The translations under genes were made by a program, and so were the position numbers. 54,965 nucleotides of DNA from Lenisia limosa (lineage: Eukaryota; Breviatea), in NCBI GenBank assembly GCA_001655205.1, contig LPNZ01008506.1, forward strand, positions 1-54,965. The letters run 5' to 3'. The notes under the pieces are model-generated. The model had not been told where the DNA came from, ran no database searches, and saw only the letters and a program-made list of their open reading frames with translations. Each line of letters begins with the position of its first letter. Positions within the stretch are counted from its first letter, which is position 1. This document shows, in pieces, positions 1-12,091 of this stretch.

Positions 1-971
1 CATGCTGACGCGAATAGGCGACAGAAGTATCGCAGTTGAGAGAGCAGCTTTCACGGCGAGTTACCAACCTGCCCACTGACGAGTGAACGTAGGTGTTGGA
101 TTTGAGGGGTTATTTAATCTCTACTAAGGTTCTAATTATGTCGTTATTATTGTAGAGTTGACGCTGAGCTTAAGAGAACTTGGGGCCCTCTTTGAATAAG
201 ATCTTTCTTGCTTGTGTTATTCTTTCTTTCGATCTTTCTTTCTTTATTTCTTTATTTATTTAAGGTAGTGGTTCGTCTTTATAGGTCCGTTGTATTATAG
301 TGTAAATGCTATGTCTAACCAAGTGTACAAGAGTGGTTGTAAGGCTTTTGGCGTTGAGCTAGACAATTATCAATATGGAATCGTGGGTTTCATCAATGTA
401 TCGTGAGCGTGGGTGTTCTAAATATTCTTGTCATTATGCAATAAGCCAGAGATGAGTTATGACCCATTGATGGCATTGATAAACACCCGTCTCGATGAAA
501 TGAACACATACTCAAGCACAAAACATGAAAACAAGCCCCCAGTTCCCCTGTTGTTAGTTTCAATGTTTCAATCTGTGCGAAGAACAAGGGGCCTCCACTC
601 ATGAAAATTTTGTGAAAATTAGTATTTCACCAGTCAAATAGTGGTAGATGATGGAAACTCTTGTTGCCAGTTGTTTTATTTGTTTTTTCAAAAAAAAAAT
701 TCATGAGTGGAGGCCCCTTAGCAAGAACGAAGATAGAATGATAGCCGTGATAGATAGATCAAAGCTGCCAAAAAGCTGCCACAAGCAGCAGCGGAGGAAT
801 TATTCTTGGTGCGTACCGGGAAAGCAAATTCCACGTGGTATCCTTTTTTGCCCCTCCGCCGTTATATTGTTTAAAAGTGCGAGTTGCAAAGTTTTTATTG
901 AACAGCCCAATTCACGTTAATTTAGCATTATTTGATTTTTCTAAGGAAACCTATTCGAAGAGAGAGCCTAA
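1..971. other. Non-coding lead-in upstream of IFT56
   Basis: No exon chain that I can support lies here on either strand; the open frames present are short and lack recognisable motifs. The stretch holds a TTTC/TTTA-rich simple-sequence tract at about 220-265 and a foldback repeat at 588-717 (listed separately). It presumably includes the IFT56 promoter and 5' UTR just before the ATG at 972, but no core promoter element is recognisable. Confidence 0.5.
588..717. repeat. 130-bp inverted repeat (foldback/MITE-like)
   Basis: The left arm at 588-605 reads GGGGCCTCCACTCATGAA and its exact reverse complement is at 700-717, so the 18-bp arms are perfect and enclose about 94 bp of AT-rich sequence. 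The A/T-rich sequence just inside each arm extends the pairing imperfectly. No clear target-site duplication is visible. It may be a small non-autonomous transposon or a structured 5' region; I cannot separate the two. Confidence 0.6.
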
Positions 972-3900
972 ATGCTTCACGTTAGTCGTGCTGGACGCAC
1001 CCAATCCGCTAAACGGCAACCTAAGAAGGCTGAGATCCCTAAACTTCAGGAATTTATTGAAAAGCATGACTTTCTCGGTGCAGTAACACTCCTTGAGGTG
1101 AGATCCTGGTCTCCTTTGTTGCCCTTCAAACCCCTTCCTTACCTCTTTAGTTCCAGATCAAGTCAGGAGAGGATACAAATGAGAATTATGAGTGGCTTGC
1201 CTACGCTTATTCCAAAACTGGCGACTACGTCAAGGCCCAGAGCGTTTGAGGGATATCACCTCTTCTGCTTGTTTTGTGAAGAAACATTCTAAAAGAACAA
1301 CACGTTATTCTTTCTGGGCTTCAAACACACATCTTAGTTGCATCTTAGTTGCATCTTAATTCCTCAGGCCTTAGACGTGTTGATCGGCAGGGGGGTGGAC
1401 AATCAGAACATCCGGTTCTACTGGGCGGTGTGTCTGCTTTACATGGGAGAGTTCGAGAAGGCAATAGAAGCCACTGCCAACCGTAAGCAATGGAGACTCT
1501 GTGCAGGGTTCTGTTAGGGCGGTATCTCAAGTCTTAACGTTGCTTGGTTTCTAATTAAAGGCTACTTTGTATCATAACTCTGACTTGGGCCTCTTTACTT
1601 TTGCAGTCCCCGAATCGAAGGAGCTCAACCGTTTGGAGTTCCATTTGGCTCATCGTCTTGCCGATGAGGATAAGCTTCTTGTCCACCATCAGCAGCTTGA
1701 CGATATTGAGGAGGACCAGGTGGGTGTCGGGGGCAAGAGCCGAGTTTATTACTGTTTTTTTATTATACTATAATCCAATACCTCTTATTAACGTGATGGT
1801 GTGGATGGCTTTGTCCAATACTCCCTTGTGTTTTTCTTATTTTTACGTACTATTATTTGCCGTGAGTGTCAAATGAGATCTCAGATCATATAGACTCAAC
1901 GGTTTTACAGAGAGTCTAGGCAGTACTGCCACTCAGCCTCTTATGTATTAGCTCTCGCTGTCCGCAGTGCACTATCTTCGCGGTCATTACCAGGAGGCTA
2001 TCGACGTCTACAAGCGACTTCTCAACGAAAGACCGTGGGCGGTACCTCGGATTGGAAATAATGGGCTTGTTATACTTGCAATGTTGCATAAAGCGAACAA
2101 TGATTTTGCGTCATTAGAACATGTCATATCATATGTGCCTCATCTATTGTCAACTGAGGCTAACTGTTACAGTGAATGGGTGGCACTAAACGTGTTTATT
2201 GCGCTTTGCTACTACAAGCTGGACTACTATGACGTTTCCCTCGAGGTTCTTCAGGAATACCTGCAACACTTCCCAGATTCAGCAGTCACGGTCAATCTCA
2301 AAGTGGGCATATCCCTGGATGGATAGTTTCTATTTCAATGGGAAGATTATCAGACATAGTATATATATATGTAGGGCTTGGCTTCCCTGCGGTCCGAAAA
2401 GACCAGTAAAATATAGATATTCATCAAGGATTATTGAGGAGTTCTTTTTTTTGAGGACCACATGGTATCCCACATATCATATGATATGATACTATGTACG
2501 TGTATATACATATGTATGTAATAGAGAATCACTTCACTAAGATAAACACCTCTCCCTATTTTGAAATGAGACAAACAATGGTTGCACTTGCAGGCACGTT
2601 CAAAAAGGATACTGGAAGAAAGAAAAACAAAAAAAAAAGAGAGAGAAGTAGCATGCTATCTAATAGTAATGATTCTTCAGTTACCCCCCAAATGGTTAAT
2701 CATTTGTTTTGTTTTATATATTTCCCCTTTTTAACCCCCCCCCAAGGCCTGCAACAACTTCCGGCTGTACAATGGTAAGAGTGCGGAGGACGAGTTGAAG
2801 CCTTTGAAGGAGCTGCTGGCCGGTAACCCAGCCACGTACGGTGCCGACCTCATCCGACACAACACAGTGGTGTTCCGATACGGCGACGGGGCATTACAGG
2901 TGTGTGGTGTGCGCTTGTTTGTTTATTTGCCCAAATGTCAGTATATTTAGCCGATATGGAGCCCTTTCTCAACGGTGATGTTTGAAGTAACATCTTATGT
3001 CCCTTTTCACCATCACAGACCCTCCCTCCCCTTGTCGATGCCATCCCCGAGGCCCGGCTGAACCTTGTCATCTTCCACTTGCGCACCGAGGATTACGACG
3101 CCGCCTACGACCTGGTCAAAGACATGGAGCCTTCCAACCCCCAGGTTAGTCTCGGACCGGTCGGATGAATTACCTGAGTTATCGAGTAACCCCCAATGAA
3201 CACCGATATTTGACCGCTCCCGGCACCCGGCGACAGCTGAACCGCTTGGGCTTCACTTCGGTTCGAATTGCTGTAATAAATCGATATTGTTTGTTTATCG
3301 AGAAATTCAGTCTTTTTTTGAACCGAAGGAAGCCCTATTAACTGCCCTTGGTATCTGTTGGTGACAGCTTAGGAGTACATTATTAAGGGAGTCGTGAACC
3401 TCTGCATGGGATACCACGCTGAAAACGGCACTGAATTCCTCAAACAAGCCCAAAACTATCTTCACCTTGTCGGCACATCAGGTGAGGGGGAGGGGTGCGT
3501 ATTATTACCTGGGATCAGAGATCAGCAGAGTTAATATTATACCAATATCTCTTATAAGCGTGATGGTTTAGACGGCTTCGGTCAGATACAACCTTATTTT
3601 TTATTTCTCATTGCTATATATTACTCACCCATTAGCATCGGAGTGCGACACTATCCCGGGCCGGCAATGTATGGCTGCCTGCTTTTTCCTCCTCAAAAAG
3701 TTCGATGACGTCATGGTCTATCTCAATAGCATCCAGGTGGGGCTTTCCTTGCTATCATGATGATTCCATGAGATAGAAAATCGTATATTGCTCTGCTGCC
3801 TCTCGATCCTTACCCGAACATTTGCCCTCACGCATTAGTCATACGTGCCGACCGATGATGACTTCCTTTGGAACCTGGGAATGGTCAAGTCGCAACTCGG

Positions 3901-5131
3901 CGAGTTCGAAGACGCCCTTGAGAGCCTCACAACAATCACCACTGAATCACTAAAGGTTCGATAATTGACAGGGTCATATCAAACATCGTATCCATGAGCG
4001 CATCAACTATATTTAAAGCATGTTATTTTGACAATAAAAATAGATTTATTTCTTCTTGACTACTTAGAATGAGTTTTCGTATCAGGCCATAATGACGAGA
4101 TGCCGTAAGCTGGATGGTGGTTATCTTATCATTTGCCCCAATTCATATACCCATTTACCTTTGTATGTTGCTAGCCAACAAAGTTGATTTTGGTTTTTTT
4201 TTTTGTTTGTTAAATTTTCAATTTTCCATCGAAACTTCCTTCGTTTTACTNNNNNNNNNNNNNNNNNNNNNNNNNNNNNNNNNNNNNNNNNNNNNNNNNN
4301 NNNNNNNNNNNNNNNNNNNNNNCCTGTACTTGGGCATGTCCAACAGCCAAGATGCCTACGCCATCCTGCAGATCATCGCCAATGACTGCTATGAAGTAAG
4401 CCCCCTTCCCCCAATAAACCTTCAGTCTCACTATGACTCCATGAAACCGAACAAAAAGAACAACTGCTATTCTTTTTCATACTGCGTAACATGGCTTGTT
4501 TTCATACTGCGTGCGTGACATGGCTTGTTGTTTTTTCTTTGAGTTGACACCGCAGATGGGTGCGTTCTATTATTCGGCCAAGGCCTTTGACGTGATAGAG
4601 AGATTGGACCCCTCTAATGAGTGCTGGGAAGGCAAACGAGGTGNNNNNNNNNNNNNNNNNNNNNNNNNNNNNNNNNNNNNNNNNNNNNNNNNNNNNNNNN
4701 NNNNNNNNNNNNNNNTTATCGAGAAATTCAGTCTTTGTTTGAACCGAAGCTAAAGTAGTAATGATGGTGATAGCACATCGTATTTGATAGACCCAACCTG
4801 CATTCAATTTTTTTTTTTTTTTAATAGCCACTGGCATATCATATGATATGGATCATATGTTGTTGTCAGCCCTCCGACCGCCGTATACAGCTTTGTCTCA
4901 TGCCTTAGGGAGTATTCCAGCAAATTGTCGCCAAACAAGAGCCGGAGGAGTCCTTACCCGCCATCATCGCGCTGCTACGCAACACAAATAACCCCCAGGT
5001 AAGCCCATATTGAACAGTTTGATATGGCAGCAAAGGAGACTCTTGCAAGCGTTCTGCAACTCACCCTGTAGGTTGAGTATATCGTGAAAGTCATGCAGAA
5101 GTGGGCTCAGAACAATGGCATTGAGATTTAG
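972..5131 (+). CDS. IFT56: Intraflagellar transport protein 56 (IFT56/TTC26/DYF-13), multi-exon
   Basis: IFT56 is a TPR protein of the IFT-B complex that carries ciliary cargo along the axoneme. About 15 exons translate into a chain collinear with the family. The start at 972 opens with [14 protein letters not shown], followed by [20 protein letters not shown]. Later exons give [141 protein letters not shown] and a C-terminal WAQNNGIEI before TAG at 5129-5131. Length fits the roughly 550-residue family. One exon around 4251-4322 is partly lost in a gap. Introns carry copies of repeat families A and B. It converges with the next gene, with only about 142 nt between stop codons. It is the only clear cilium gene here. 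Confidence 0.95.
1761..1845 (+). repeat. Dispersed repeat family B, copy 1 (degenerate)
   Basis: In an IFT56 intron. It matches the other copies through TTATACTATAATCCAATA, then CTCTTATTAACGTGATGGT and a GTGGATGGCTTTGTCC stretch, ending in a T-rich tail. The hairpin core is mutated relative to the copies at 30831 and 35590. Confidence 0.6.
3248..3335. repeat. Family A terminal-inverted-repeat element, copy 1
   Basis: An 88-bp element in an IFT56 intron. It begins GGGCTTCACTTCGGTTCGAA and ends TTGAACCGAAGGAAGCCC, an inverted repeat of about 18-20 bp with one or two mismatches. The internal segment TTTATCGAGAAATTCAGTCT is shared with copies at 4716 and 41277. It looks like a miniature non-autonomous DNA transposon. 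Confidence 0.7.
3531..3620 (+). repeat. Dispersed repeat family B, copy 2
   Basis: In an IFT56 intron. TTAATATTATACCAATATCT is followed by CTTATAAGCGTGATGG, GACGGCTTCGGTCAGATACA, ACCTTATTTT and TTATTTCTCATTGCTATATA. It is in the same plus-strand orientation as all other copies found. Confidence 0.7.
4716..4755. repeat. Family A element, partial copy cut by an assembly gap
   Basis: Sequence resumes after the gap at 4644-4715 with TTATCGAGAAATTCAGTCTT and then TTGAACCGAAG, matching the right half of the copy at 3248-3335. The left half presumably lies within the gap. Intronic, in the same gene as copy 1. Confidence 0.6.
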
Positions 5132-5273
5132 TAGTTTTAATTGTTTCAGTTTCTTATTTTATTTACTATGTACATTAATTGTATTTTGAAGACGCCGTGA
5201 CAACTTTCCTCATTAGTGGTAGTGGTACAACATCATACATAACCTAGCCACGCAACACCGTGGCGATAAATAG

Positions 5274-8200
5274 CTAGCCCGCCCAAGTCGGCTTCCAGTT
5301 CTTGGCTGTGACAGGCTTCAAAAGGGTGACCTGGTGGGTTAGAGGAATGTAAGGAAAGGTCACGTGAATGAAGATTGGGAAGCGTTCCACATGAGGCCAC
5401 AAAAAGACAAAAAGGTTTTATTAGTATGAGGAGACCAACCCCCTCCCCACCTGGTTTTCATTTTTGAACTTGACCCCCTTGGAAGCCGGAAGGGATTTGC
5501 TCAGATCTATGATCTCAACGTGGTCGTCGGTATTGAGGTGCGCAGATGCGCGGCGTGGCTTCAAGAGGGCTTGTCTTGCAGTGACCTTGCCTCGAAAACT
5601 CGACGCTAACCCTGCTTCTCTGGGGGTGGGGGGTTACACCAGTAAACAGGAAATAATATGATACTGTAAAACAAGTTCGTAATGTACTGAGAATAAGCTC
5701 CACTATGAAATACCACAGAAGCAAAAGACAGCCGATATTACCTTTGTGGGAGGGACGGAATGTTGCTTGAAGGCCCAAGGTAGTTGCCAAAAACCTCGTC
5801 AAGCGACACCGTGACACGTGGGTCTTTGAGGGCTGGTCGGGGGACAAGACCCTCGAACTGTCCCGATGACGCGCTCGACATCAGCGCCTGGCAGATGAAA
5901 CAGATGGGAAATGAAGAATGTGCCATTGATACCACTCTATGTATTTCGGATGGAAACAAGATGATACAGTATATATTATGTACATAATATGATATATCAT
6001 ATATATATGAAATGAAATAGAAAAAATCATATATATATTACTATATCATATCATATGTCTATGCATGCATATCATATACAGTGTATATTACACACTTGCT
6101 CAATGTCAATACTATGCCAGAAATAATAATGTACCTGGGGTGTACGAGGGCGTTGTTTCGTGAGCATGTGCCACGTGTCCGAATTAAAAGATGACCCAAA
6201 GCTTTCGGCGGTCCCGGGCCTTTCTTGACTTTCTTTACCTAAACAGAAAAGTTATTCACAGCGGGGAAATAGCGACTAGATAATCAAAAATCAGTCTTTT
6301 GACCATAGTTGTACAACACCTAGGGCTTCATACCTGAATACAAGTTGCCTAATGCGGAAGAGCTCTGCGGGCGTGTAGATGAGGCGGAAAACGACATATT
6401 TGGTTGGACCATTGCCGCTAATAGTCGTGGCCCTGCTCCTGGATAGTGAGCTTGGGGCTTCGGTCGGATATGACCGGAAAAACGATATTTATGAGGAACA
6501 TTTAAAAGGCTTCTGGTACGCCAATAACGATGGGCAGACCTAAGCGCGGATGTGACGTGCTGAGGTCGGCGTTTTGTGTCACTGTTGGTCAAAAGAGAAG
6601 GAACATGTCAGAACTCATACCTCCGATTCTCTTTCGAATAAAGGTGTCAAGTCTGGGGGTCCAAGCCCGTTGCACTTTTGGCTCGGCTGGAGCTGAGGGG
6701 TCAGAAACACAGTCAAGGGGCTCAGAGCAAATCCCTATGTTCTTTTTCTGATAACGGATTTTGCTCATATTAATGTGAATATCTGGGGTATTCAAGAAAA
6801 TCAAGGTGAAAAACAACCTACATTTGGGTCTGAGTGGAGGCCTTGGTCTTCTTTTCGGCTCACTTTCCTACAGGGGTAATTAATATCCTTCAAATGGGAA
6901 GGTGATTATGTTAATAGAAGCCCTATGTATTTTGCTGTACACCCAAATGTTATCCTTTTGTTATTACGAAAAGCAATTTAAGTCAACGTTCATACACAGG
7001 GTTCAGGCTCCTTGTTGATTGCCTTGACAGCTTTGGACCATCGTTTTCGCGCCTCCGTGGCGTCTTCAGAGAGGTCCTCTTGCGATGACTGTTTGACCTT
7101 TTCTCGCACCTGGAATGTCAAAGACACGCCACCATTTTAGCCATTGTTAATTGTTGCATTGGTAATATGAAGGAATAAGGAAAAATAAGGTTTGTCAGTC
7201 CTCACTATCATGAGTCCTACAAACTTTCTTCGTGACCCCCCCCCCCCNNNNNNNNNNNNNNNNNNNNNNNNNNNNNNNNNNNNNNNNNNNNNNNNNNNNN
7301 NNNNNNNNNNNNNNNNNNNNNNNNNNNNNNNNNNNNNNNNNNNTGCAGTCCGGAGCCGTATTCCTGCAAAGTTAGGCGTTAGCATCACAATATCCGAATT
7401 CTACCATGAACTCTCAAGAACCGTATTGCTAAATCATGAGCAAAAAGCAAGATCGCTTGTTTTTGGAGTTTCAGATTATTCAGTTCGTGATTTGTACCTT
7501 TACGCCATTATTCTTCATCGAAATTTCCTTCGTTTTACCCCCCCCCCCCANNNNNNNNNNNNNNNNNNNNNNNNNNNNNNNNNNNNNNNNNNNNNNNNNN
7601 NNNNNNNNNNNGCAGCCTCCTTTTCTTCTTCCATTTCTTGCGGGGTTGCGGGCGTGCTGAAGAGTCATAAACAAGGACGCTTGAAATGATAATTTACAGG
7701 GGGAAAGTTGTACCAGTTGTACCACGACTCTCACATAACGCTAACAATACAACGTGTTTTTGGTCTCGGAACCCCCGCACACCTGTCATGGACGGACCGA
7801 GCAGTTGGCGGACCCGAAGTAGACATCGGCGATTCAGACTCGAAAGCAGTGACCACTTCCGCCTCAGACAGCTGCGACCTAATTCTTCGTCAATTCTGTT
7901 TGAAACAGTGTCAAATTGCAGGCTCCAATTGCGATAATGATTTAAAAATGTCAACCTTCTAAGAAGCTCTGTGAAGTCGAGTTTTGACAGAGACGGCGCT
8001 TTCGGTCGCTCCGGTCCGGACCGTGGTTCCTCCGGGGTGCCACTTCGCGAATGGGTTGGGGTCACTGCTGGGGCTACGGGGTAACTTTGAATATATATCA
8101 TACAGTATAGTATATATATACTGTATTTTATGTACACATATGATATATAAAAAGGTTATATCATAGAGAGAGAGAGAGATGAGAAATAAAAAGGTGATTT

Positions 8201-11200
8201 TTTTATCATATAATATATTATATGATATAATGCTTCATCCCTCCTGAACAGTGAGATGAAAAGCACTCTTTACGCTGTTGAGCGGACCTGTGATGATGGG
8301 TACGTAGTTCGCAAGGCCCTTCTGTACGTACTGCTCCATTGCCACAACCTGGTCCTCCTCAATCGCGCGTCGACGTAGCGCCTCAAGTCGCGCCTTTTCT
8401 CGAACCTGCGTCGTCAGTTGATTGGCAAGCAAAGCTGAACAATAGTCGAAAACAATAATCTCGATTTTCATGCCTGTGAAAACTGTAGCTGGTTGTTACC
8501 TACAGTAGCTTAACTTGCACTCCTCTTTGCCTCACCTGTACAGCGGCGGTGTAGAGTTTGTCCGAAGCAGATAANNNNNNNNNNNNNNNNNNNNNNNNNN
8601 NNNNNNNNNNNNNNNNNNNNNNNNNNNNNNNNNNNNNNNNNNNNNNNNNNNNNNNNNNNNNNNNNNNNNNNNNNNNNNNNNNNNNNNNNNNNNNNNNNNN
8701 NNNNNNNNNNNNNNNNNNNNNNNNNNNNNNNNNNNNNNNNNNNNNNNNNNNNNNNNNNNNAAAAGACCACCTACATTCATCTTGTTTTGGGAAACGCCAG
8801 CGCCAAGTATGGCGGCAGCGCGTAATGCTGCAGTTGTGGATCTCCATCTGTCAAGTCAAATTACTGGGAGTACCACAATAGAGACAACACCACAACTCAC
8901 CGCCTTGACGCCCTATTGGTCCGTTTGTCTTCCGGCGGCGGTAGCGGCTGTTTCTCACTGGAGGAGGGGTCCGACTCTGTTTAAATCAGAACTGCTTTTT
9001 ATGTTAAAAATACATGATATCTGATCCAATCAACAGGAATAGGAACTAAATGTTATCCTATGTCACCTTTTTGAGGGCTATTTGGCTCGGCCTGTTCAGT
9101 AATGTTAGTGAGGATGCCTTGTTTTGACCCGAAAGCTGCGGCTGAGGGTTTGCTCGGAGGGTGGGTGAAACGCTCCTTCATTCGTTCGTTCTTTTGGTCG
9201 ATTTTTGGCATCGCAGTAGGGGTTGGAAGCGATGCCTGAAAAGTGAAACCTTTTTACTTGGAAGAACCCAGTGTGATTCATGTTTTTTTATCGGGGTTTT
9301 ATTGAAGGCTTCAGTCTTTTATTATGCTTCTTTTATTTGTCACTCCTAGTCATCATCGATATTTCCTATTACCCCCCCCCCCACAGGAGCCTCCAGAGCG
9401 AGGGCCGCCAGGCGGGTATCCGCAGCAGAGAACAGTCCCATGCTTGGTGGCGGCTACTGCGGTTAGTGCGACTGGAATAACGGGGCTTCGCCTCGGTAGA
9501 AAAAAGGGCAAAGTTGTCAAGAATATGCTTGTTGATAAATATCGTTATGATACCAGTTTTTAAAACACGTGAATTGCTCTTACCTGCTCAACAGGTTTAG
9601 CTTGCCGCTTTGGTAACCTACAACATGAGTACAAAGATAAGCGCCTCACAAGTCTAAGTCTAATCGTGTGTACAATGCTTGCCAACAGATACAGACACCC
9701 CCCCCTCCGACTTCAGAGCAAGGTGTATGAATGAAATGAGATCCAAATGATCCAACGGAGGCTCATCTAAGACGCGGCCGCACATCTGAAGGGTCAAACT
9801 CCTGGGTCTGAGAACTAAAAAGAGTTTCACAACATAAGGCAGGTGCAATAATGATACCCCCTCTCTCTCAGAGATGCCAGTAGACGGCAGATAAGTTCCA
9901 AAATACACCTTCCCCACCAGGAAAGCACGGGCAGCAAATTCAGGCGCGACTCCAGCGTCTTCGAACGGCTCAAAAACACGCTGAAAAAATGACATCGGGT
10001 AGGATTATATGGTGAGATGATATCAAACTATATGTAGTATGTATATATCATACGATGTGATGGGTCAAGGTTACTTCTTCAGTAAATACTAATACTATCA
10101 CTTAGATATTATGAGGAAATGAGAAATACTAAAAAGCTATGCATCTAGATAAGGACGCAACACCACCAGAAAAAAGAATATGAATAAAGTATAACATTAG
10201 AATTTGGGTCACATTTTTGTGAAAGCTTTTGACAATCAAAAGACAGAGCCACTTACATAGGCAATTCGGAACTCTCGTATCTCAGAAAACCTAGAGGGAA
10301 TGTGAAATTCGACACAAAAAAAAAACAACAAGAAAACAGAACCAAAAGGACAGATCAGACCCGAGTCAGCTACTGTAAGGATTTAAAGATTCAAGAAACA
10401 CAGCCAGAATGCCCACGATGCTTGACTTAGGGCAACAAGGTCTAGGACTGACTCGATCTGATACACCTTCGTCACCATTCGGGCGTTAATGTCACAGTTC
10501 CTGAAGTGTTATTGATAAAAAGTGTCCACCATTACTTTCCTCTGAATATTTCTGTATATGCGCCCCTTGTATCGATGTGCGTTATTATTTATTGGCTGAA
10601 AAGTCTCTAATGATAAATGGGACAAAAGAAATTCTATCAGGTGTAATTCTCGGAAACTCTCAAAAAATCGCACAACGTAACATGTAGGTTCACAAGGATC
10701 CGCGGTTGCTTACGGCTTGAAAGCAAGCAGATGCTTGACGGTGGACTGTGACCATAAAGAAGCGAGACGCTCAATATCAATGGGACTAAAGGGTGAAGAA
10801 AATGCACAGAGGGCTCAGAGTGTATACATGCGTTTCTCTCACGTTGACATTGGGAGCATGTTGTTTTTCTTTTTGCCACTTCCGCCTCTCCTAATCGATG
10901 AAAAGAAATAACAAGCTGAGTTTTTCATTAGATGATACTGAAGTGAATGTCAGTCAACAAATTGAGTAGTATCACAAGCACCCCCATACGGTCTTCGAGC
11001 TTTGAGAACAGGGTCCTGGAGTGCCTCAATCTAGGAGGTCAGTAATAGAATGTTTCTCCAATCTAAAAAACAAAACAAATAGAACTTCACAACAAAATAT
11101 TTGACAGAATATTTTACAAACCCCTGTCAATATCGAAGAACTTATATCCTCTTCAGTCCTACAGGGATTGGGGACGGAGTTGGCTCCAGGCCGGGGGACA

Positions 11201-12091
11201 GTGACCCTGTTGATAACGTGTTTTGCATAATGGGACTAAACACGTCATGAGCCTCCGTCTTGATCATGAGATCCTCGGCCGCTGTTGGAAGGTCCGGGGT
11301 GGAGGTAGTCATGTCAGAACTGCGTGTTAAATGGTAATTTGATTTATGCTAACCCAGGTATTGTTATTTAAATTATTTTCTTGCTTTCAAACAATAACAA
11401 CTGTGTACAAAGGTGAAGCTCGGCCTCACTTATGCGACACATTGGACATTGTAGGTGACGGAGATGACGTGGCTTCCGGGATGGTGTCGGTACTGATGAT
11501 TGTCGGCGTTGCCATCTGCTTCGGCGGCAGCATCTGCAGTCGTCAGAACATCTTCATTTCAAATATCGATGTTAATAAAGTCTGAGAACCCTGGCATACC
11601 ATAGACCCAGCCCTGTTCCGTGTTGGTGATGCGGCAACCGGCTTGGTGAACGAACCTCTTCTACTGCCGTCAGTATCAAATTGGGGAGGGGGTTATAACA
11701 TCCGGATTAAAACCCCAGGGATAAATCAAGTTGATGAAAGCAACCACTACATGATTGACGTAAGGATTCCTCGCCTTTCCATCAACTTTGCATTAGTGGG
11801 AACACCTACCTGGCCATTGGCGAAGCCGGGCTGAAGTCAGCCATAAGGCCCTCAAGGGGTGTTGGCGGGTTGCTCGACGGGCCCCTCTTTCGTACCCCCA
11901 GGTCGAAGCTGAAGCCCCGCGTGAGCTGCGGTGCATCACTTCGTCCTGCTTGCATAACAATCCTGATCACAAGAGTTTGCCTATACTCCAGTGATACTGA
12001 AACAAACGTGCCAAATCCAGCTTACGTCTATTGGGAAGGTCAGTTCCTCTGTATTCCTTGTCACCAACTCCAATGCTCCGAAGGTGGGCAT
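5274..12091 (-). CDS. Large unidentified multi-exon protein (possibly more than one gene)
   Basis: I do not recognise this protein. A long series of minus-strand exons can be read. A possible start at 12091 gives MPTFGALELVTRNTEE. Downstream exons include a Ser/Pro-rich stretch (PSSNPPTPLEGLMADFSP, near 11850), MATPTIISTDTIPEATSS (near 11490), RVFEPFEDAGVAPEFAARAF (near 9960), PKIDQKNERMKERFTHPPSK (near 9180), an ALRRRAIEEDQVVAMEQYVQ segment (near 8350), acidic/Thr-rich STPATPQEMEEEKEAA (near 7620), NGPTKYVVFRLIYTPAELFR (near 6400), VEIIDLSKSLPASKG (near 5480) and a last exon ending TAKNWKPTWAG before TAG at 5274-5276. Three gaps (7248-7343, 7551-7611, 8575-8760) remove exon sequence. The N-terminal exons have more than one open frame, so the start and some joins are uncertain, and two adjacent genes cannot be excluded. 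Confidence 0.45.
5958..6085. repeat. AT-rich ATATCATA/TATGATAT simple-sequence tract
   Basis: This intronic tract is built from overlapping palindromic words such as ATATCATATATATATGA and ATATCATATCATATG. The same words recur at about 2465-2490, 4828-4860, 8086-8230, 18820-18850 and 21303-21320. They look like low-complexity microsatellite DNA with no coding potential. Confidence 0.6.
8086..8232. repeat. AT-rich microsatellite with (GA)n tract
   Basis: Alternating ATATATCATA words, a GAGAGAGAGAGAGA tract near 8166 and further TATATTATATGATATAAT repeats lie in an intron of the minus-strand gene. It probably separates the exon ending near 8270 from the exon near 8050. Confidence 0.55.

Noticed and set aside
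9324-9563. Plus-strand Pro/Gly-rich frame after the poly-C at 9372
   Set aside because: Minus-strand exons on both sides and a good GT donor on the minus strand (GTGGGG) explain the region better.
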